Below, in pieces: positions 18,097 through 27,208 of a stretch of 64,000 nt of DNA (position 1 is the first letter of the stretch; each line of letters opens with the position of its first letter). The translations under genes were made by a program, and so were the position numbers. Below the pieces are notes generated by a model. The model was not told the DNA's origin and made no database searches. It worked only from the letters and a program-made list of their open reading frames with translations. The DNA is from Pseudoruegeria aquimaris (GTDB lineage: Bacteria > Pseudomonadota > Alphaproteobacteria > Rhodobacterales > Rhodobacteraceae): positions 83,601 to 147,600 of the forward strand of contig NZ_FWFQ01000007.1 in assembly GCF_900172235.1 (NCBI RefSeq), given 5' to 3'.

Positions 18097-18576
18097 CTAC
18101 TTCAACGGTAGCCTTGGATCGCGCACCTGTGCCGATTCGTAGCTTGCGATCAGGAATTCGGCGCGCTTCAGGACGCGTTTCAGCTGGCAGTAGAGCTGTT
18201 CCATGTCCCTGGTGGCGGGGGCGAAATCCATGGCGTTGAAAGCGCAGGCGCTGGCATCGTAGCGGGCCCAGTCGGCCACGTAGCGTTTGAACCTCGCCTG
18301 GTGTTCACCGCTGTAGGTTGCGGCGGCGCGGCGCATCAGCCCTTCATGGATGCCATCCCATGCGCTGGTGAGCCGCACCAGGCAGCTGCGCTGGGCGCCC
18401 GCCGTCTCTGACGTGGATTTGGCCTCTTCCAGGCATTGGCTGGCGAATTCTTCGGAACAGGTGCCGGGATCACCGCCGCCGTCGAAACACAGCATGATCT
18501 GCACCACGTCCCCTTCGTCGGCGTTGGCGGGGGAGATGGCTCCGGACGACAGGAACCCGGCTGCGGCGAACAGCAC
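18097..18576 (-). CDS. Lysozyme-inhibitor LprI-like secreted protein
   Basis: A small periplasmic or secreted protein with cysteines (LCFDG, GTCSEEFASQCLEEAK, RSCLVRL, ACAFNAM, QLYCQLKR) in the pattern of LprI/DUF1311 proteins, some of which inhibit host lysozyme. From GTG 18576 it has 159 residues, but that start cuts into the signal peptide. Extending upstream in frame to an ATT at 18624 adds PTRPAISGPIAAAAA and yields a proper signal sequence. A perfect AAGGAGG lies five bases before that ATT. I therefore think initiation at AUU is likely; see findings. Confidence 0.68.
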   Translation of the reverse strand: MLFAAAGFLSSGAISPANADEGDVVQIMLCFDGGGDPGTCSEEFASQCLEEAKSTSETAGAQRSCLVRLTSAWDGIHEGLMRRAAATYSGEHQARFKRYVADWARYDASACAFNAMDFAPATRDMEQLYCQLKRVLKRAEFLIASYESAQVRDPRLPLK

Positions 18577-18621
18577 GGCAGCCGCCGCCGCAATCGGGCC
18601 GGATATGGCAGGGCGCGTTGG

Positions 18622-18636
18622 AATCGGGGCCTCCTT
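18622..18636 (-). promoter_or_regulatory. Strong SD followed by an AUU start candidate
   Basis: On the minus strand AAGGAGG (18636-18630) is followed by CCCCG and then ATT (18624-18622), in frame with the LprI-like gene. No ATG, GTG or TTG lies at the expected distance from this SD. Confidence 0.55.
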
Positions 18637-18737
18637 CAGGGTAACGGCCGAATGTGATGCGCGCCCAACTTGCCGCCCGAGAGTGAGAGTCTGGTTAACC
18701 GCATTCCCGCGCGGGCGCGCATTTGGCTAAAATGCGC

Positions 18738-19796
18738 TTAAACTTGGAGGCAAATGCCATGGGGCACCGGCTCCGCCACCAAGCCGGGCATGACGCCTTC
18801 GGAAGGAAGCGCCGCGGGGGCAGCCCCGGTGGCAGTGGTGATGACGACCGCGCCCTTGCGGTGCCGCCTCTGCACGTAGGCATGGGCATCGGGCACGTCC
18901 TGCAGGGGGTAGATTCTGTCGATCACGGGGCGCAGCTGCCCGTTCCAGACCATCTCGGCGAGGGTTTCCAGATCCTCCGCCCTGTCTGCGTTGACGCCGA
19001 TGTGGACGCGCGGCCCGCCGAACATGCGGCCACGCAGCGCATGGTAGATCTCGGGCAGGGAGAAATTGAGCGGCAGGAAAAGCCCGCCGGGCTTCAGGAT
19101 TGCGCGCGAGGCAGGCACGTTCATGGCGCCGACGGTATCGAAAACGACGTCGTAGCGGCGGGGGCGATCAAGGGGCGATTCGGTGTGGTAGTCGATCACA
19201 TCCTCTGCGCCCAGATCCCGGGCGAGCCAGCCGTTCGCGGCGCTGCACACGGCCGTCACCCGCGCACCGAGCGCCCTGGCGATCTGCACGGCATAGCTGC
19301 CCACGCCACCCGTCGCCCCGACCACCAGCACGTCCTGGCCGGGCGAGACCCGGGCGAAATCCCGCAGGAAGACGAGCGCGGCCAGCCCGCCGAAGGGCAG
19401 GGCGGCGGCTTCGGCGAAGCTCAGAGAGGCCGGGCTGGGCGCGACGCAGGCGTCTTCGCGGATGGCGAGGAACTCGGCGTTCGCCCCGTGGCCGCTGAAG
19501 CCGAACACGCTGTCGCCCGGTTTGAAGCGGCGCACCGCGCGCCCGGTTTCCACGACCCGCCCGGCGAACTCTCCGCCCGGGATGGCGTGGCGGGGCCGGA
19601 ACAGGCCCGTCATCAGCCGGCCCGGAAGCCAGAGTGCGGGCGGAAAGGCGGCGGCGCGCATCCGCCAGTCCGCCGTGGTCACCGAACTCGCGTGAACCTT
19701 CACCAGGATCTCGTCCTCTCCGGTTTTGGGCAGCGGCGCCTCGCCCAGGCTGAGGACTTCAGGGCCGCCGTACCGCGTGTGAACAATCGCTTTCAT
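18738..19796 (-). CDS. NAD(P)-dependent alcohol dehydrogenase/quinone oxidoreductase (MDR family)
   Basis: A 352-residue medium-chain dehydrogenase/reductase. The N-terminal GroES-like domain begins MKAIVHTRYGGPEVLSLGEAPLP. A Rossmann fold follows at DVLVVGATGGVGSYAVQIARALGARVTAVCSA (about 145-175). It lacks the structural and catalytic cysteine set of zinc alcohol dehydrogenases, so a quinone oxidoreductase-type activity is more likely. It is divergent from a LysR regulator, the usual sign that the regulator controls it. A LysR-type palindrome sits in the shared region. Confidence 0.85.
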   Translation of the reverse strand: MKAIVHTRYGGPEVLSLGEAPLPKTGEDEILVKVHASSVTTADWRMRAAAFPPALWLPGRLMTGLFRPRHAIPGGEFAGRVVETGRAVRRFKPGDSVFGFSGHGANAEFLAIREDACVAPSPASLSFAEAAALPFGGLAALVFLRDFARVSPGQDVLVVGATGGVGSYAVQIARALGARVTAVCSAANGWLARDLGAEDVIDYHTESPLDRPRRYDVVFDTVGAMNVPASRAILKPGGLFLPLNFSLPEIYHALRGRMFGGPRVHIGVNADRAEDLETLAEMVWNGQLRPVIDRIYPLQDVPDAHAYVQRRHRKGAVVITTATGAAPAALPSEGVMPGLVAEPVPHGICLQV

Positions 19797-19866
19797 CCGT
19801 CTGTCTCCGTGCTTCGATCACGGCGGAAGATAGACGGCCGACCGGCGCGGCAGAATTGACGGAATT

Positions 19867-19889
19867 CAGATAATCGCTATGCGTATCTG
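19867..19889. promoter_or_regulatory. LysR-type box (ATA-N11-TAT palindrome)
   Basis: CAGATA (19867-19872) and TATCTG (19884-19889) form an inverted repeat separated by exactly 11 bases, fitting the T-N11-A LysR consensus. It overlaps the upstream ATG of the regulator (19879) and lies just before ATG 19891. Confidence 0.55.
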
Positions 19890-19890
19890 C

Positions 19891-20781
19891 ATGGATTGGC
19901 GCTCTGTCGGATTTGACTGGAACCGGGCGCGGGCTTTTCTGGTGACCGCCGAGGAGGGTTCGCTCTCCGCGGCTGCGCGGGCGCTGGGGATGACCCAGCC
20001 GACGCTGGGCCGGCAGGTCTCCGCGCTGGAGGAGGAACTGGGCGTCGCCCTGTTCGAGCGCGAGGGCACGCGGCTGGCGCTCACCCCCGCGGGGCGCGAG
20101 ATGGTTGAGCATGTGCGCGCGATGGGCGAGGCCGCGGCGAACGTGGCGCTCACCGCTTCGGGGCAGTCGCAATCGCTGGAGGGCAACCTCTGCATCACCG
20201 CCAGCGAGTTCTTTTCGGCGCGGATCCTCGCGGAGTTGATGGTGGGATTCCGGGCCCGGCATCCCGGCATCCAGATCGAGATCGTGGCGGCCAACGACGT
20301 GCGGGACCTGCGCCGGAGAGAAGCCGACATCGCGATCCGCAACACGCAGCCCACGCAGCCTGATCTCATCGCCCGCAAGCTGGGCGACAGCACCGGCGGC
20401 TTCTATGCCGCGAAATCCCTGCTGGATCGCCGGGGTCGCCCACGGGACGCGGCCGAAATGCTGGCGCTGGGGATGATCGGCTTCTGCGACAATGCGCAGA
20501 TGGTGGCCGGGTTGAACCGGATGGGATACCCCGCGCAGGACGGCGATTTCGTGGCCTTGAGCAACAGTCACCTCGTGCAGTGGGACATGGTGCGCGCCGG
20601 GCTGGGCGTCGGGGTCTTTCCCTGCCTGCAGGCCGATGCGGCACCAGACGTGGAGCGGGTGCTGCCCGAGGCCGATCCCATGCGCTTTCCGGTGTGGCTG
20701 GTGGCCCATCGCGAAGTGAAATCGAACCGGCGCGTGCGGCTGGCCTTCGATTACCTCGCCGAGCATTTCCCGATCGGGTGA
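19891..20781 (+). CDS. LysR family transcriptional regulator
   Basis: About 296 residues. A winged HTH lies at about 10-65 (FLVTAEEGSLSAAARALGMTQPTLGRQVSALEEEL) and a periplasmic-binding-fold effector domain follows (LEGNLCITASEFFSARILAEL onward). An ATG at 19879 adds four residues, but it lies inside the palindrome that looks like this regulator's own box, so 19891 (MDWRSVGFDW) is preferred. It probably represses itself and controls the divergent MDR oxidoreductase; this is inference from arrangement. It is convergent with the NYN gene, with a bidirectional terminator between them. Confidence 0.9.
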   Translation: MDWRSVGFDWNRARAFLVTAEEGSLSAAARALGMTQPTLGRQVSALEEELGVALFEREGTRLALTPAGREMVEHVRAMGEAAANVALTASGQSQSLEGNLCITASEFFSARILAELMVGFRARHPGIQIEIVAANDVRDLRRREADIAIRNTQPTQPDLIARKLGDSTGGFYAAKSLLDRRGRPRDAAEMLALGMIGFCDNAQMVAGLNRMGYPAQDGDFVALSNSHLVQWDMVRAGLGVGVFPCLQADAAPDVERVLPEADPMRFPVWLVAHREVKSNRRVRLAFDYLAEHFPIG

Positions 20782-20813
20782 GGCGCGCGCAGCCGTTTGG
20801 ACGATGCCAAAAA

Positions 20814-20847
20814 CGAAAAGACCGGAGCTGATGCTCCGGCCTTTTCG
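20814..20847. terminator. Bidirectional terminator between the LysR and NYN genes
   Basis: CGAAAAGACCGGAGC pairs with GCTCCGGCCTTTTCG around a TGAT loop, with one mismatch. An A-run on one side and a U-run on the other let it stop transcription from both convergent genes. Confidence 0.85.
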
Positions 20848-20866
20848 CAGTCTGGTGTGTCGCGGC

Positions 20867-21445
20867 TTACTGGCGTTCTTCTGCCATCTGGGCCGGCGCG
20901 GCTTCCTCGCGCGGTTCGCGCGGGGGGCGGCCGATCACTTCGCGCAGTTCGTCCAGCTCGATGAAGTTGTCGGCCTGACGGCGGAGTTCATCGGCGATCA
21001 TCGGCGGCTGCGAACGGATCGTGGAGACAACGGAGACCCGCACGCCCTGGCGTTGCAGGCTTTCCACGAGCGGCCGGAAATCCCCATCCCCGGAGAACAG
21101 CACGATGTGATCCACATGCGGAGCAAGCTCCATGGCATCCACCGTCAGCTCGATGTCCATGTTCCCCTTGACCTTGCGGCGGCCCTGGGAGTCCGTGTAC
21201 TCCTTGGCCGGCTTGGTCACCATGGTGAAGCCGTTGTAGTTGAGCCAGTCCACCAGCGGGCGGATCGGCGAGTAGTCGTCGTTTTCCAGAAGCGCCGTGT
21301 AGTAAAAGGCGCGAAGGAGTTTGCCCCGACGCATGAATTCCTGACGGAGGAGCTTGTAATCGATGTCAAACCCAAGCGCTTTGGCAGCGGCATACAGGTT
21401 CGAACCATCGATGAACAGCGCAAGCCGTTCGTCTCGGTAGAACAT
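20867..21445 (-). CDS. NYN domain-containing protein (LabA/DUF88 family)
   Basis: A 192-residue protein with a PIN-like NYN nuclease fold. LALFIDGSNLYAAAKALGF (about 8-26) carries the first catalytic Asp, GNMDIELTVDAMELA the second, and IVLFSGDGDFRPLVESLQRQG (about 115-135) the third acidic set. The C-terminal tail is Arg/Glu/Pro-rich and probably disordered. NYN proteins are predicted RNases acting on structured RNA. It is divergent from folK, with a 7-bp inverted repeat (CGCGATC at 21473-21479, GATCGCG at 21508-21514) in the shared region. Confidence 0.88.
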   Translation of the reverse strand: MFYRDERLALFIDGSNLYAAAKALGFDIDYKLLRQEFMRRGKLLRAFYYTALLENDDYSPIRPLVDWLNYNGFTMVTKPAKEYTDSQGRRKVKGNMDIELTVDAMELAPHVDHIVLFSGDGDFRPLVESLQRQGVRVSVVSTIRSQPPMIADELRRQADNFIELDELREVIGRPPREPREEAAPAQMAEERQ

Positions 21446-21542
21446 CTATCTAAACCTTCCAACTAAGGTAGACGCGATCGTGTTGTGAGTGAGTGAAAAA
21501 TAGAGATGATCGCGAAACCACCTTAAAAATAGGGCAATCGCC

Positions 21543-22157
21543 GTGGTGCCTCAACCCTCGTCCAGTCACAAAACCGAAACAATTGCCCTGATAGCGCTGG
21601 GCGGTAACGTAACGTCATCCATCGGGACGCCGCTTCAGACGCTGCAATCGGCGATCCGGGAGCTCGCCGCCGAGGTGGGCACGATTCGCCGAAGAAGCCG
21701 CTTTTTCCGCACCCCTTGCTTTCCGGCCGGCGCCGGGCCGGACTACGTGAACGCGGCCATCGCGCTGGAAACGCGCCTTGCGCCGCGCCCGCTTCTGGAC
21801 GCCCTGCACCGGATCGAAGCCGCCTTCGGGCGCGAGCGGGTCGAGCGCTGGGGTCAGCGCACACTGGACCTTGATCTGCTGGCCTACGGGGATCTCGTCC
21901 TGCCCGATCTCGCCACGCAGGATCGTTGGCGCAACCTGCCCGAGCAGGAGCAGCGCCTGCGCGCGCCCGATGATCTGGTGCTGCCGCATCCCCGCCTCCA
22001 GGAGCGTGCCTTCGTGCTGATTCCCCTCGCCGAGGTCGCGCCGGAGTGGCGCCATCCCGTTCTGGGGCTCACGGTGGCGCAGATGCGCGAATCCCTGTCT
22101 GCCGAGGCCTGCGAAGGGGTCGAGCCGCTGGCGGAGAGCCGCCGGGCCGGTGCGTGA
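21543..22157 (+). CDS. folK: 6-hydroxymethyl-7,8-dihydropterin pyrophosphokinase (HPPK)
   Basis: A 204-residue folate-pathway enzyme that transfers pyrophosphate from ATP to hydroxymethyldihydropterin. Family motifs: ALIALGGN near the N-terminus (about 17), FRTPCFPAGAGPDYVNAAIALET (about 55-77), and the signature RWGQRTLDLDLLAYGD (about 101-116) with the magnesium-binding DLDLL aspartates, then LPHPRLQERAFVLIPLAEVAP. Start codons in this frame are adjacent GTGs (21543 and 21546). No other folate gene lies next to it; rpoZ follows. Confidence 0.95.
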   Translation: MVPQPSSSHKTETIALIALGGNVTSSIGTPLQTLQSAIRELAAEVGTIRRRSRFFRTPCFPAGAGPDYVNAAIALETRLAPRPLLDALHRIEAAFGRERVERWGQRTLDLDLLAYGDLVLPDLATQDRWRNLPEQEQRLRAPDDLVLPHPRLQERAFVLIPLAEVAPEWRHPVLGLTVAQMRESLSAEACEGVEPLAESRRAGA

Positions 22158-22203
22158 ACCGTTCAAATCCGTGAAATATGGGGCAAACGCCCCTGTTTTG
22201 CGC

Positions 22204-22232
22204 TTGTCAATACCCGTCCGAGGGCCTAGATA
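22204..22232 (+). promoter_or_regulatory. Candidate sigma-70 promoter of rpoZ
   Basis: TTGTCA (22204-22209) and TAGATA (22227-22232) are separated by 17 bases, 38 bases before the rpoZ start. The -35 matches the consensus at five of six positions; the -10 is weaker. Confidence 0.4.
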
Positions 22233-22270
22233 GGCGGCTTCGACACACCCTGCAGGAAAATGGAGTCGTC

Positions 22271-22624
22271 ATGGCCCGCGTTACCGTAGAAGATTGCGTA
22301 GACAAGGTTCCGAACCGGTTCGAGCTGGTCATGCTCGCCGCGCACCGTGCTCGCGAAATCTCCGCCGGCGCCGAGATCACCGTGGATCGTGACAACGACA
22401 AGAACCCCGTCGTCGCCCTGCGCGAGATCGCCGAGGAAACCCAGTCGGCACAGGAGCTGCGCGAGCGCCTGATCGAATCCAACCAGACCCAGATCGAGGT
22501 GGACGAGCCGGAAGAAGACGCGATGGCGCTTCTGATGGGTGCCGAGCAGGACAAGCCGGCGCAGGACGACATGAGCGAAGAGAAACTGCTGCGCGCGCTG
22601 ATGGAAGCGCAGGGGCAGCGCTGA
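22271..22624 (+). CDS. rpoZ: RNA polymerase omega subunit
   Basis: A 117-residue omega subunit that promotes assembly of core RNA polymerase. The N-terminus [30 protein letters not shown] is diagnostic, with the [13 protein letters not shown] segment at about 48-60. The C-terminal half is acidic, as in other alphaproteobacteria. ATG 22271 is preferred over the longer frame from 22178. It lies 45 bases before rsh, the usual pairing, and omega and ppGpp act together on polymerase. Confidence 0.97.
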   Translation: MARVTVEDCVDKVPNRFELVMLAAHRAREISAGAEITVDRDNDKNPVVALREIAEETQSAQELRERLIESNQTQIEVDEPEEDAMALLMGAEQDKPAQDDMSEEKLLRALMEAQGQR

Positions 22625-22669
22625 GGCAACGTCAGGAACCTCACAACCCGTGAAGGGCGCGGACCGGAG

Positions 22670-24796
22670 ATGATCGCAGTCGAAGACCTGATCGCGCTGG
22701 TCCGCAACTACAATCCCAATACCGACGCGGAACGCATCCGGAAGGCCTATGCCTACGGGATGGCCATGCACGAGGGGCAGTTCCGCCGCTCCGGCGAGCC
22801 CTATTTCACCCATCCGGTGGCCGTCGCCGCGATCCTGACCGAGCAGCGGCTCGATGACGATACGATCATCACCGCGCTCCTGCACGACACCATCGAGGAC
22901 ACCAAATCCACTTATGGCGAAGTGGCCGAGATGTTCGGCACCGAGGTCGCGGAGCTGGTGGATGGCGTCACCAAGCTGACGAACCTGCAGCTGTCCTCCT
23001 CCGGCACCAAGCAGGCCGAGAACTTCCGCAAGCTGTTCATGGCGATGAGCAAGGATCTGCGGGTGATCCTCGTCAAGCTCGCCGACCGCCTGCACAACAT
23101 GCGCACCATCAAGGCGATGAGCCCGGAGAAGCAGGCCCAGAAGGCCCGCGAAACGATGGACATTTTCGCGCCGCTGGCCGGGCGCATGGGGATGCACTGG
23201 ATGCGCGAGGAGCTTGAGGATCTCGCTTTCCGCGTGCTCAACCCCGAGGCCCGCAACTCGATCATCCGCCGCTTCATCACGCTCCAGCGCGAAACCGGCG
23301 ACGTGATCCACAAGATCACCCGCGACATCCGCAAGGAACTGGACGACGCCGGCATCGAGGCCGACGTCTTCGGCCGGGCCAAGAAGCCCTATTCGATCTG
23401 GCGCAAGATGGAGGCCAAGCACATCGGCTTCTCCCGCCTCTCCGACATCTACGGCTTCCGGGTCATCACCAAGTCGGACGCGGATTGCTACCGGGTGCTC
23501 GGCGCGATCCACCGCCGCTGGCGCGCGGTGCCGGGGCGGTTCAAGGATTACATCAGCCAGCCGAAATCCAACGGCTACCGCTCGATCCACACCACGGTAT
23601 CCGGCCGGGACGGCAAACGCGTCGAAGTCCAGATCCGGACGCGCCAGATGCACGAGGTGGCCGAATCCGGCGTCGCGGCGCATTGGGCCTACCGTGACGG
23701 CGTGCGCGGCGAGAACCCCTTCGCGGTGGACCCGGCGAAATGGGTCGCCGGGCTGACGGAGCGGTTCGACAGCGCCGAGAACACCGATGAATTCCTCGAG
23801 CACGTGAAGCTCGAGATGTATTCGGACCAGGTCTTCTGCTTCACGCCCAAGGGCGAGGTGGTCAAGCTGCCGCGCGGGGCGACGCCGCTCGATTTCGCCT
23901 ACGCGATCCACACCCGCATCGGCGACAGCTGCGTGGGCGCCAAGGTCGATGGGCTGCGCGTGCCGCTCTGGACGCGTCTGAAGAACGGCCAGTCGGTGGA
24001 GATCATCACCGCCGAGGGCCAGCGCCCGCAGGCCACGTGGCTCGACATCGTGACGACGGGGCGCGCCAAGGCCGCCATCCGCCGGTCGCTGCGCGAGGAG
24101 GATCGCGAGCGCTTCATCAAGCTCGGCCGCGAACTGGCGCGCGTGGCCTTCGAGCATGTCGGCAAGAAGGTGACGGACAAAGCGCTGCGCACCGCCGCCG
24201 CCAACCTGCGCCTGAAGGACGCCGAGGAACTGCTGGCGCGGCTGGGCAGCGCGGAGCTGAAAGCGCGGGACGTGGTGGAAGTGCTCTACCCGGATCTCGC
24301 CCCCGAAAGCGGTGCGGAGATCGACGCCTCCCGCGCCGTGATCGGCCTGTCCGAAGACCAGAGCTTCCACCGGGCGCCCTGCTGCCAGCCCGTTCCGGGC
24401 GAACGGATCGTGGGGCTCACCTTCCGCGGGGCAGGGGTCGTGGTGCACGCCATCGACTGCCCGCGCATGGGCGACTACGAAGACCAGATGGAGCGCTGGG
24501 TGGATCTGCACTGGCACTCCGGGCGGCACAAGGCGGCCTACGACGTGACGCTGGACGTGACTCTTTCCAACGATGCCGGCGTGCTGGGACGAATCTGCAC
24601 ATTGATCGGGGAGCAGAAGGCCAATATCTCGGATCTGCACTTCAAGGATCGCAAGCCGGATTTCTACCGCCTGTACATCGACGTCGAGGTGAGGGACGTG
24701 GAGCATCTCCATGCCATCATCACCGCCCTGGACGCCGAGACGGACGTTGCCGCGGTGGAGCGCCTGCGCGACCTGACCCGCAAGGACAACCCCTAG
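22670..24796 (+). CDS. rsh: Bifunctional (p)ppGpp synthetase/hydrolase Rsh (RelA/SpoT)
   Basis: A 708-residue stringent-response enzyme. The HD hydrolase domain has FTHPVAVAAIL and LLHDTIEDTKSTYGEV (about 45-85), with RLADRLHNMRT-type residues (LADRLHNMRTI) after it. The RelA synthetase domain contains RLSDIYGFRVI and GYRSIHTTV (about 255-305). TGS (VFCFTPKGEVVKLPRGATPLDFAYAIH, about 385) and a C-terminal ACT domain (about 630-700) follow. Intact HD residues indicate both synthesis and hydrolysis, as expected when only one long RSH is present. It lies between rpoZ and a DUF2062 gene. Confidence 0.96.
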   Translation: MIAVEDLIALVRNYNPNTDAERIRKAYAYGMAMHEGQFRRSGEPYFTHPVAVAAILTEQRLDDDTIITALLHDTIEDTKSTYGEVAEMFGTEVAELVDGVTKLTNLQLSSSGTKQAENFRKLFMAMSKDLRVILVKLADRLHNMRTIKAMSPEKQAQKARETMDIFAPLAGRMGMHWMREELEDLAFRVLNPEARNSIIRRFITLQRETGDVIHKITRDIRKELDDAGIEADVFGRAKKPYSIWRKMEAKHIGFSRLSDIYGFRVITKSDADCYRVLGAIHRRWRAVPGRFKDYISQPKSNGYRSIHTTVSGRDGKRVEVQIRTRQMHEVAESGVAAHWAYRDGVRGENPFAVDPAKWVAGLTERFDSAENTDEFLEHVKLEMYSDQVFCFTPKGEVVKLPRGATPLDFAYAIHTRIGDSCVGAKVDGLRVPLWTRLKNGQSVEIITAEGQRPQATWLDIVTTGRAKAAIRRSLREEDRERFIKLGRELARVAFEHVGKKVTDKALRTAAANLRLKDAEELLARLGSAELKARDVVEVLYPDLAPESGAEIDASRAVIGLSEDQSFHRAPCCQPVPGERIVGLTFRGAGVVVHAIDCPRMGDYEDQMERWVDLHWHSGRHKAAYDVTLDVTLSNDAGVLGRICTLIGEQKANISDLHFKDRKPDFYRLYIDVEVRDVEHLHAIITALDAETDVAAVERLRDLTRKDNP

Positions 24797-24845
24797 CCCT
24801 GCACCCGCACTGAACCCGCCCCGAAACCCGGCAAGGATACGCCCG

Positions 24846-25502
24846 TTGGTTTTCAAACGCCGAGACAGACGCCCACTGCACCACGCCGTGATGGATTTCG
24901 TCTATCCGCGGCGGGGCTGGGGCCGGGGATTCAGCTACCTCAAGCACCGGCTGCGCCGCCTGCCGGACACCCCCGAGAAGATAGCGCGCGGCATCTTCGC
25001 CGGCGTCTTCGTGTGTTTCACCCCGTTCTTCGGGCTGCATTTCTTCGCCGCGGCCCTCCTCGCGATGATCCTGCGCGGCAATGTCGTGGCCTCTCTGCTG
25101 GCCACCTTCTTCGGCAACCCGATCACCTTCCCCTTCATCGCCGTCGTTTCGATGAAGACGGGCCACTTCCTGATCGGGGAGACATACAGCGCAGAGGAAA
25201 GCCGCTCGCTCTACCAGAATTTCCGGGGCGCGGCGGCCGACGTGAAGGACAACTTCCTCGCCATCTTTTCCGATCGCACCGCGGACTGGTCCCAGCTGGG
25301 CCAGTTCTACCACGATGTCTACCTGCCCTATCTCGTGGGTGGGCTGATCCCCGGCCTGATTGCCGGCATCGTGGCCTACTACATGAGCGTTCCGGTGATC
25401 GCGGCCTACCAGAAACGCCGCAAGGGCCGGCTGAAGAAGAAACTCGAACAACTCCGCTCCAAGGCCGCGAAGGCGGCTGACGAGGCCGCCTCCGGGCGTT
25501 AA
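24846..25502 (+). CDS. DUF2062 domain membrane protein
   Basis: A 218-residue protein of unknown function with DUF2062 character. A basic N-terminus ([24 protein letters not shown]) precedes two hydrophobic regions: [31 protein letters not shown] (about 58-88) with the typical [12 protein letters not shown] motif, and [26 protein letters not shown] (about 165-190). The C-terminus is lysine/arginine-rich. It starts at TTG 24846 in this reading. In Rhodobacterales it regularly lies between rsh and pdxJ; no function is established. Confidence 0.85.
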   Translation: MVFKRRDRRPLHHAVMDFVYPRRGWGRGFSYLKHRLRRLPDTPEKIARGIFAGVFVCFTPFFGLHFFAAALLAMILRGNVVASLLATFFGNPITFPFIAVVSMKTGHFLIGETYSAEESRSLYQNFRGAAADVKDNFLAIFSDRTADWSQLGQFYHDVYLPYLVGGLIPGLIAGIVAYYMSVPVIAAYQKRRKGRLKKKLEQLRSKAAKAADEAASGR

Positions 25503-25549
25503 CCTGCGCATCGCAGACCCGGCGCGACAGAGGAAGGAAACACCGCACC

Positions 25550-26305
25550 ATGACGACCGCCCCCCTTGGCAAGCTGCGGCTTGGCGTCAACATCGATCAC
25601 GTGGCCACCGTGCGCAACGCCCGCGGCGGGGCCTACCCCGATCCGCTGCGCGCGGCCAAACTGGCCGAAGAGGCCGGGGCCGATGGCATCACCGCGCACC
25701 TGCGCGAGGATCGCCGTCACATCTCGGACGCCGACATCGAGGGGCTGATGGAGGTGCTCACCGTGCCGCTGAACTTCGAGATGGCGGCCACCGAAGAAAT
25801 GCAGGCCATCGCCTTGCGCCACAAGCCCCATGCCGTGTGCATCGTGCCGGAGAAACGCGAGGAGCGGACCACCGAGGGCGGGCTGGAAGTCGCGCGGGAG
25901 GAAAACCGCCTGGCCCATTTCATCGCGCCGCTGCGCGATGCGGGCTGCCGGGTGTCGATCTTCATCGCCGCCGACAAGCGCCAGATCGAGGCGGCGCACC
26001 GGATCGGCGCGGCGGTGATCGAGCTGCACACCGGTGCCTATTGCGATGCCCATGCCGAGGGGCGCTTCGCCGACCGCGACCGCGAGCTGGAGGCCCTGCG
26101 CGAGATGTCGGCCTTCGCGCATTCGCTGGGGCTTGAGGTGCACGCGGGCCACGGGCTGACCTATGAAACCGTGCAGCCGGTGGCGGCTTTTCCGGAAGTC
26201 ATGGAGCTCAACATCGGCCATTTCCTGATCGGCGAAGCGATCTTCCGCGGTCTGTCTCCGGCAATCGCCGAAATGCGGCGGCTGATGGACGAGGCCCGCG
26301 CATGA
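25550..26305 (+). CDS. pdxJ: Pyridoxine 5'-phosphate synthase
   Basis: A 251-residue TIM-barrel enzyme condensing 1-deoxyxylulose 5-phosphate with aminoacetone phosphate to pyridoxine 5'-phosphate. Diagnostic segments: [17 protein letters not shown] (about 11-27), [12 protein letters not shown] (about 48-59), [32 protein letters not shown] and [15 protein letters not shown]. Length is typical. It overlaps the next gene by four bases (ATGA), starting a tightly packed run to acpS. Confidence 0.97.
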   Translation: MTTAPLGKLRLGVNIDHVATVRNARGGAYPDPLRAAKLAEEAGADGITAHLREDRRHISDADIEGLMEVLTVPLNFEMAATEEMQAIALRHKPHAVCIVPEKREERTTEGGLEVAREENRLAHFIAPLRDAGCRVSIFIAADKRQIEAAHRIGAAVIELHTGAYCDAHAEGRFADRDRELEALREMSAFAHSLGLEVHAGHGLTYETVQPVAAFPEVMELNIGHFLIGEAIFRGLSPAIAEMRRLMDEARA

Positions 26306-26733
26306 AGCCGAACCTGATCCGCTACGGCGGCACCGTGATCGCCACCGTCTTCGCTCTGGCGATCCTGAACGCGCTGACGCTTCAGTACCTGGGCGTCCGA
26401 ATCCCGCCGGCGGCGACGGTTCTCGTGCCGCTGATGCTGGCGGCGGCCCGCGAGGGGCAGATCGCTGCGCGCGGAAAGGCCCCGGCGCCGGATCTCAAGA
26501 TGCTCGCCGGTGCGGCGGGCCTCTGCACGCTGATCTTCGCCGTGATCGCCCTTTGCCTGTTCGTGATCCTGCGCCTCACGCTGGGCGAGGCCTTCACCAT
26601 GCCGGGCGGCGGCGCGGCGCGCTACGGGCTCACGCTCTTCACGCTCGTCGCGGCCTTCGTCGTCAACGCGTCCTTCCTCTCGATCGGGCATCGGACCGAG
26701 GCCCGCAAGCTGGCGCAGAAGGCAGGCGAATGA
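26302..26733 (+). CDS. ABZJ_00895 family membrane protein
   Basis: A 143-residue protein with about four hydrophobic segments (about 8-30, 35-50, 70-95, 108-130), resembling the ABZJ_00895 family of unknown function. It is translationally coupled on both sides, overlapping pdxJ upstream and acpS downstream (ATGA at 26730). This conserved position between pdxJ and acpS suggests only co-expression. No catalytic motif is visible. Confidence 0.75.
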   Translation: MKPNLIRYGGTVIATVFALAILNALTLQYLGVRIPPAATVLVPLMLAAAREGQIAARGKAPAPDLKMLAGAAGLCTLIFAVIALCLFVILRLTLGEAFTMPGGGAARYGLTLFTLVAAFVVNASFLSIGHRTEARKLAQKAGE

Positions 26734-27137
26734 TCCTCGGCATCGGCACCGATCTGGCCAACATCGAGCGGATCGAGGCCACGCTGGAACGCTTTGGCGA
26801 TCGCTTCCGCAACCGCGTCTTCACCGAGGCGGAGCAGGCCAAGGCCGAGCGCCGGCGGGATACGGCTGGCACCTATGCCAAGCGCTGGGCCGCGAAGGAG
26901 GCCTGTTCCAAGGCGCTGGGCACCGGCCTGCGCATGGGCATCGCCTGGAAGGACATGAGCGTCACCAATCTGCGCAGCGGCCAGCCGGTCATGCATGTCA
27001 CGGGCTGGGCGGCGGAGCGGCTGAAGGCGATGACTCCCGAGGGCCACGAGGCGATCATCCATGTAACCCTGACAGACGATCACCCCTGGGCGCAGGCCTT
27101 CGTGGTGATCGAGGCGCGGCCCATTGTGCGTGTCTGA
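26730..27137 (+). CDS. acpS: Holo-[acyl-carrier-protein] synthase
   Basis: A 135-residue 4'-phosphopantetheinyl transferase that activates acyl carrier protein using Co[17 protein letters not shown] (1-16) holds the magnesium-binding Asp, and [18 protein letters not shown] (about 48-65) the catalytic Glu and Lys. Length is standard. ATG 26730 overlaps the stop of the preceding gene; the longer frame from 26553 is rejected. Two perfect GC hairpins follow the stop. Confidence 0.96.
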   Translation: MILGIGTDLANIERIEATLERFGDRFRNRVFTEAEQAKAERRRDTAGTYAKRWAAKEACSKALGTGLRMGIAWKDMSVTNLRSGQPVMHVTGWAAERLKAMTPEGHEAIIHVTLTDDHPWAQAFVVIEARPIVRV

Positions 27138-27158
27138 CGAATCCCTTTGCCGGTGTCG

Positions 27159-27208
27159 CCCGGCGGCACGCCGGGCAGCGCCTGCCTGCCCCCCGGCAGG
27201 CGCTTTCG
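27159..27208 (+). terminator. Tandem GC hairpins after acpS
   Basis: GCCCGGCG-GCA-CGCCGGGC (27159-27177) and GCGCCTGCC-N8-GGCAGGCGC (27179-27208) are two perfect adjacent stems. Only TTTCG follows, so termination may be partial. They separate acpS from lepB. Confidence 0.5.

Noticed and set aside
22226..24856. 876-residue minus-strand open frame
   Set aside because: Antisense shadow of rsh and rpoZ, without a recognisable protein family.
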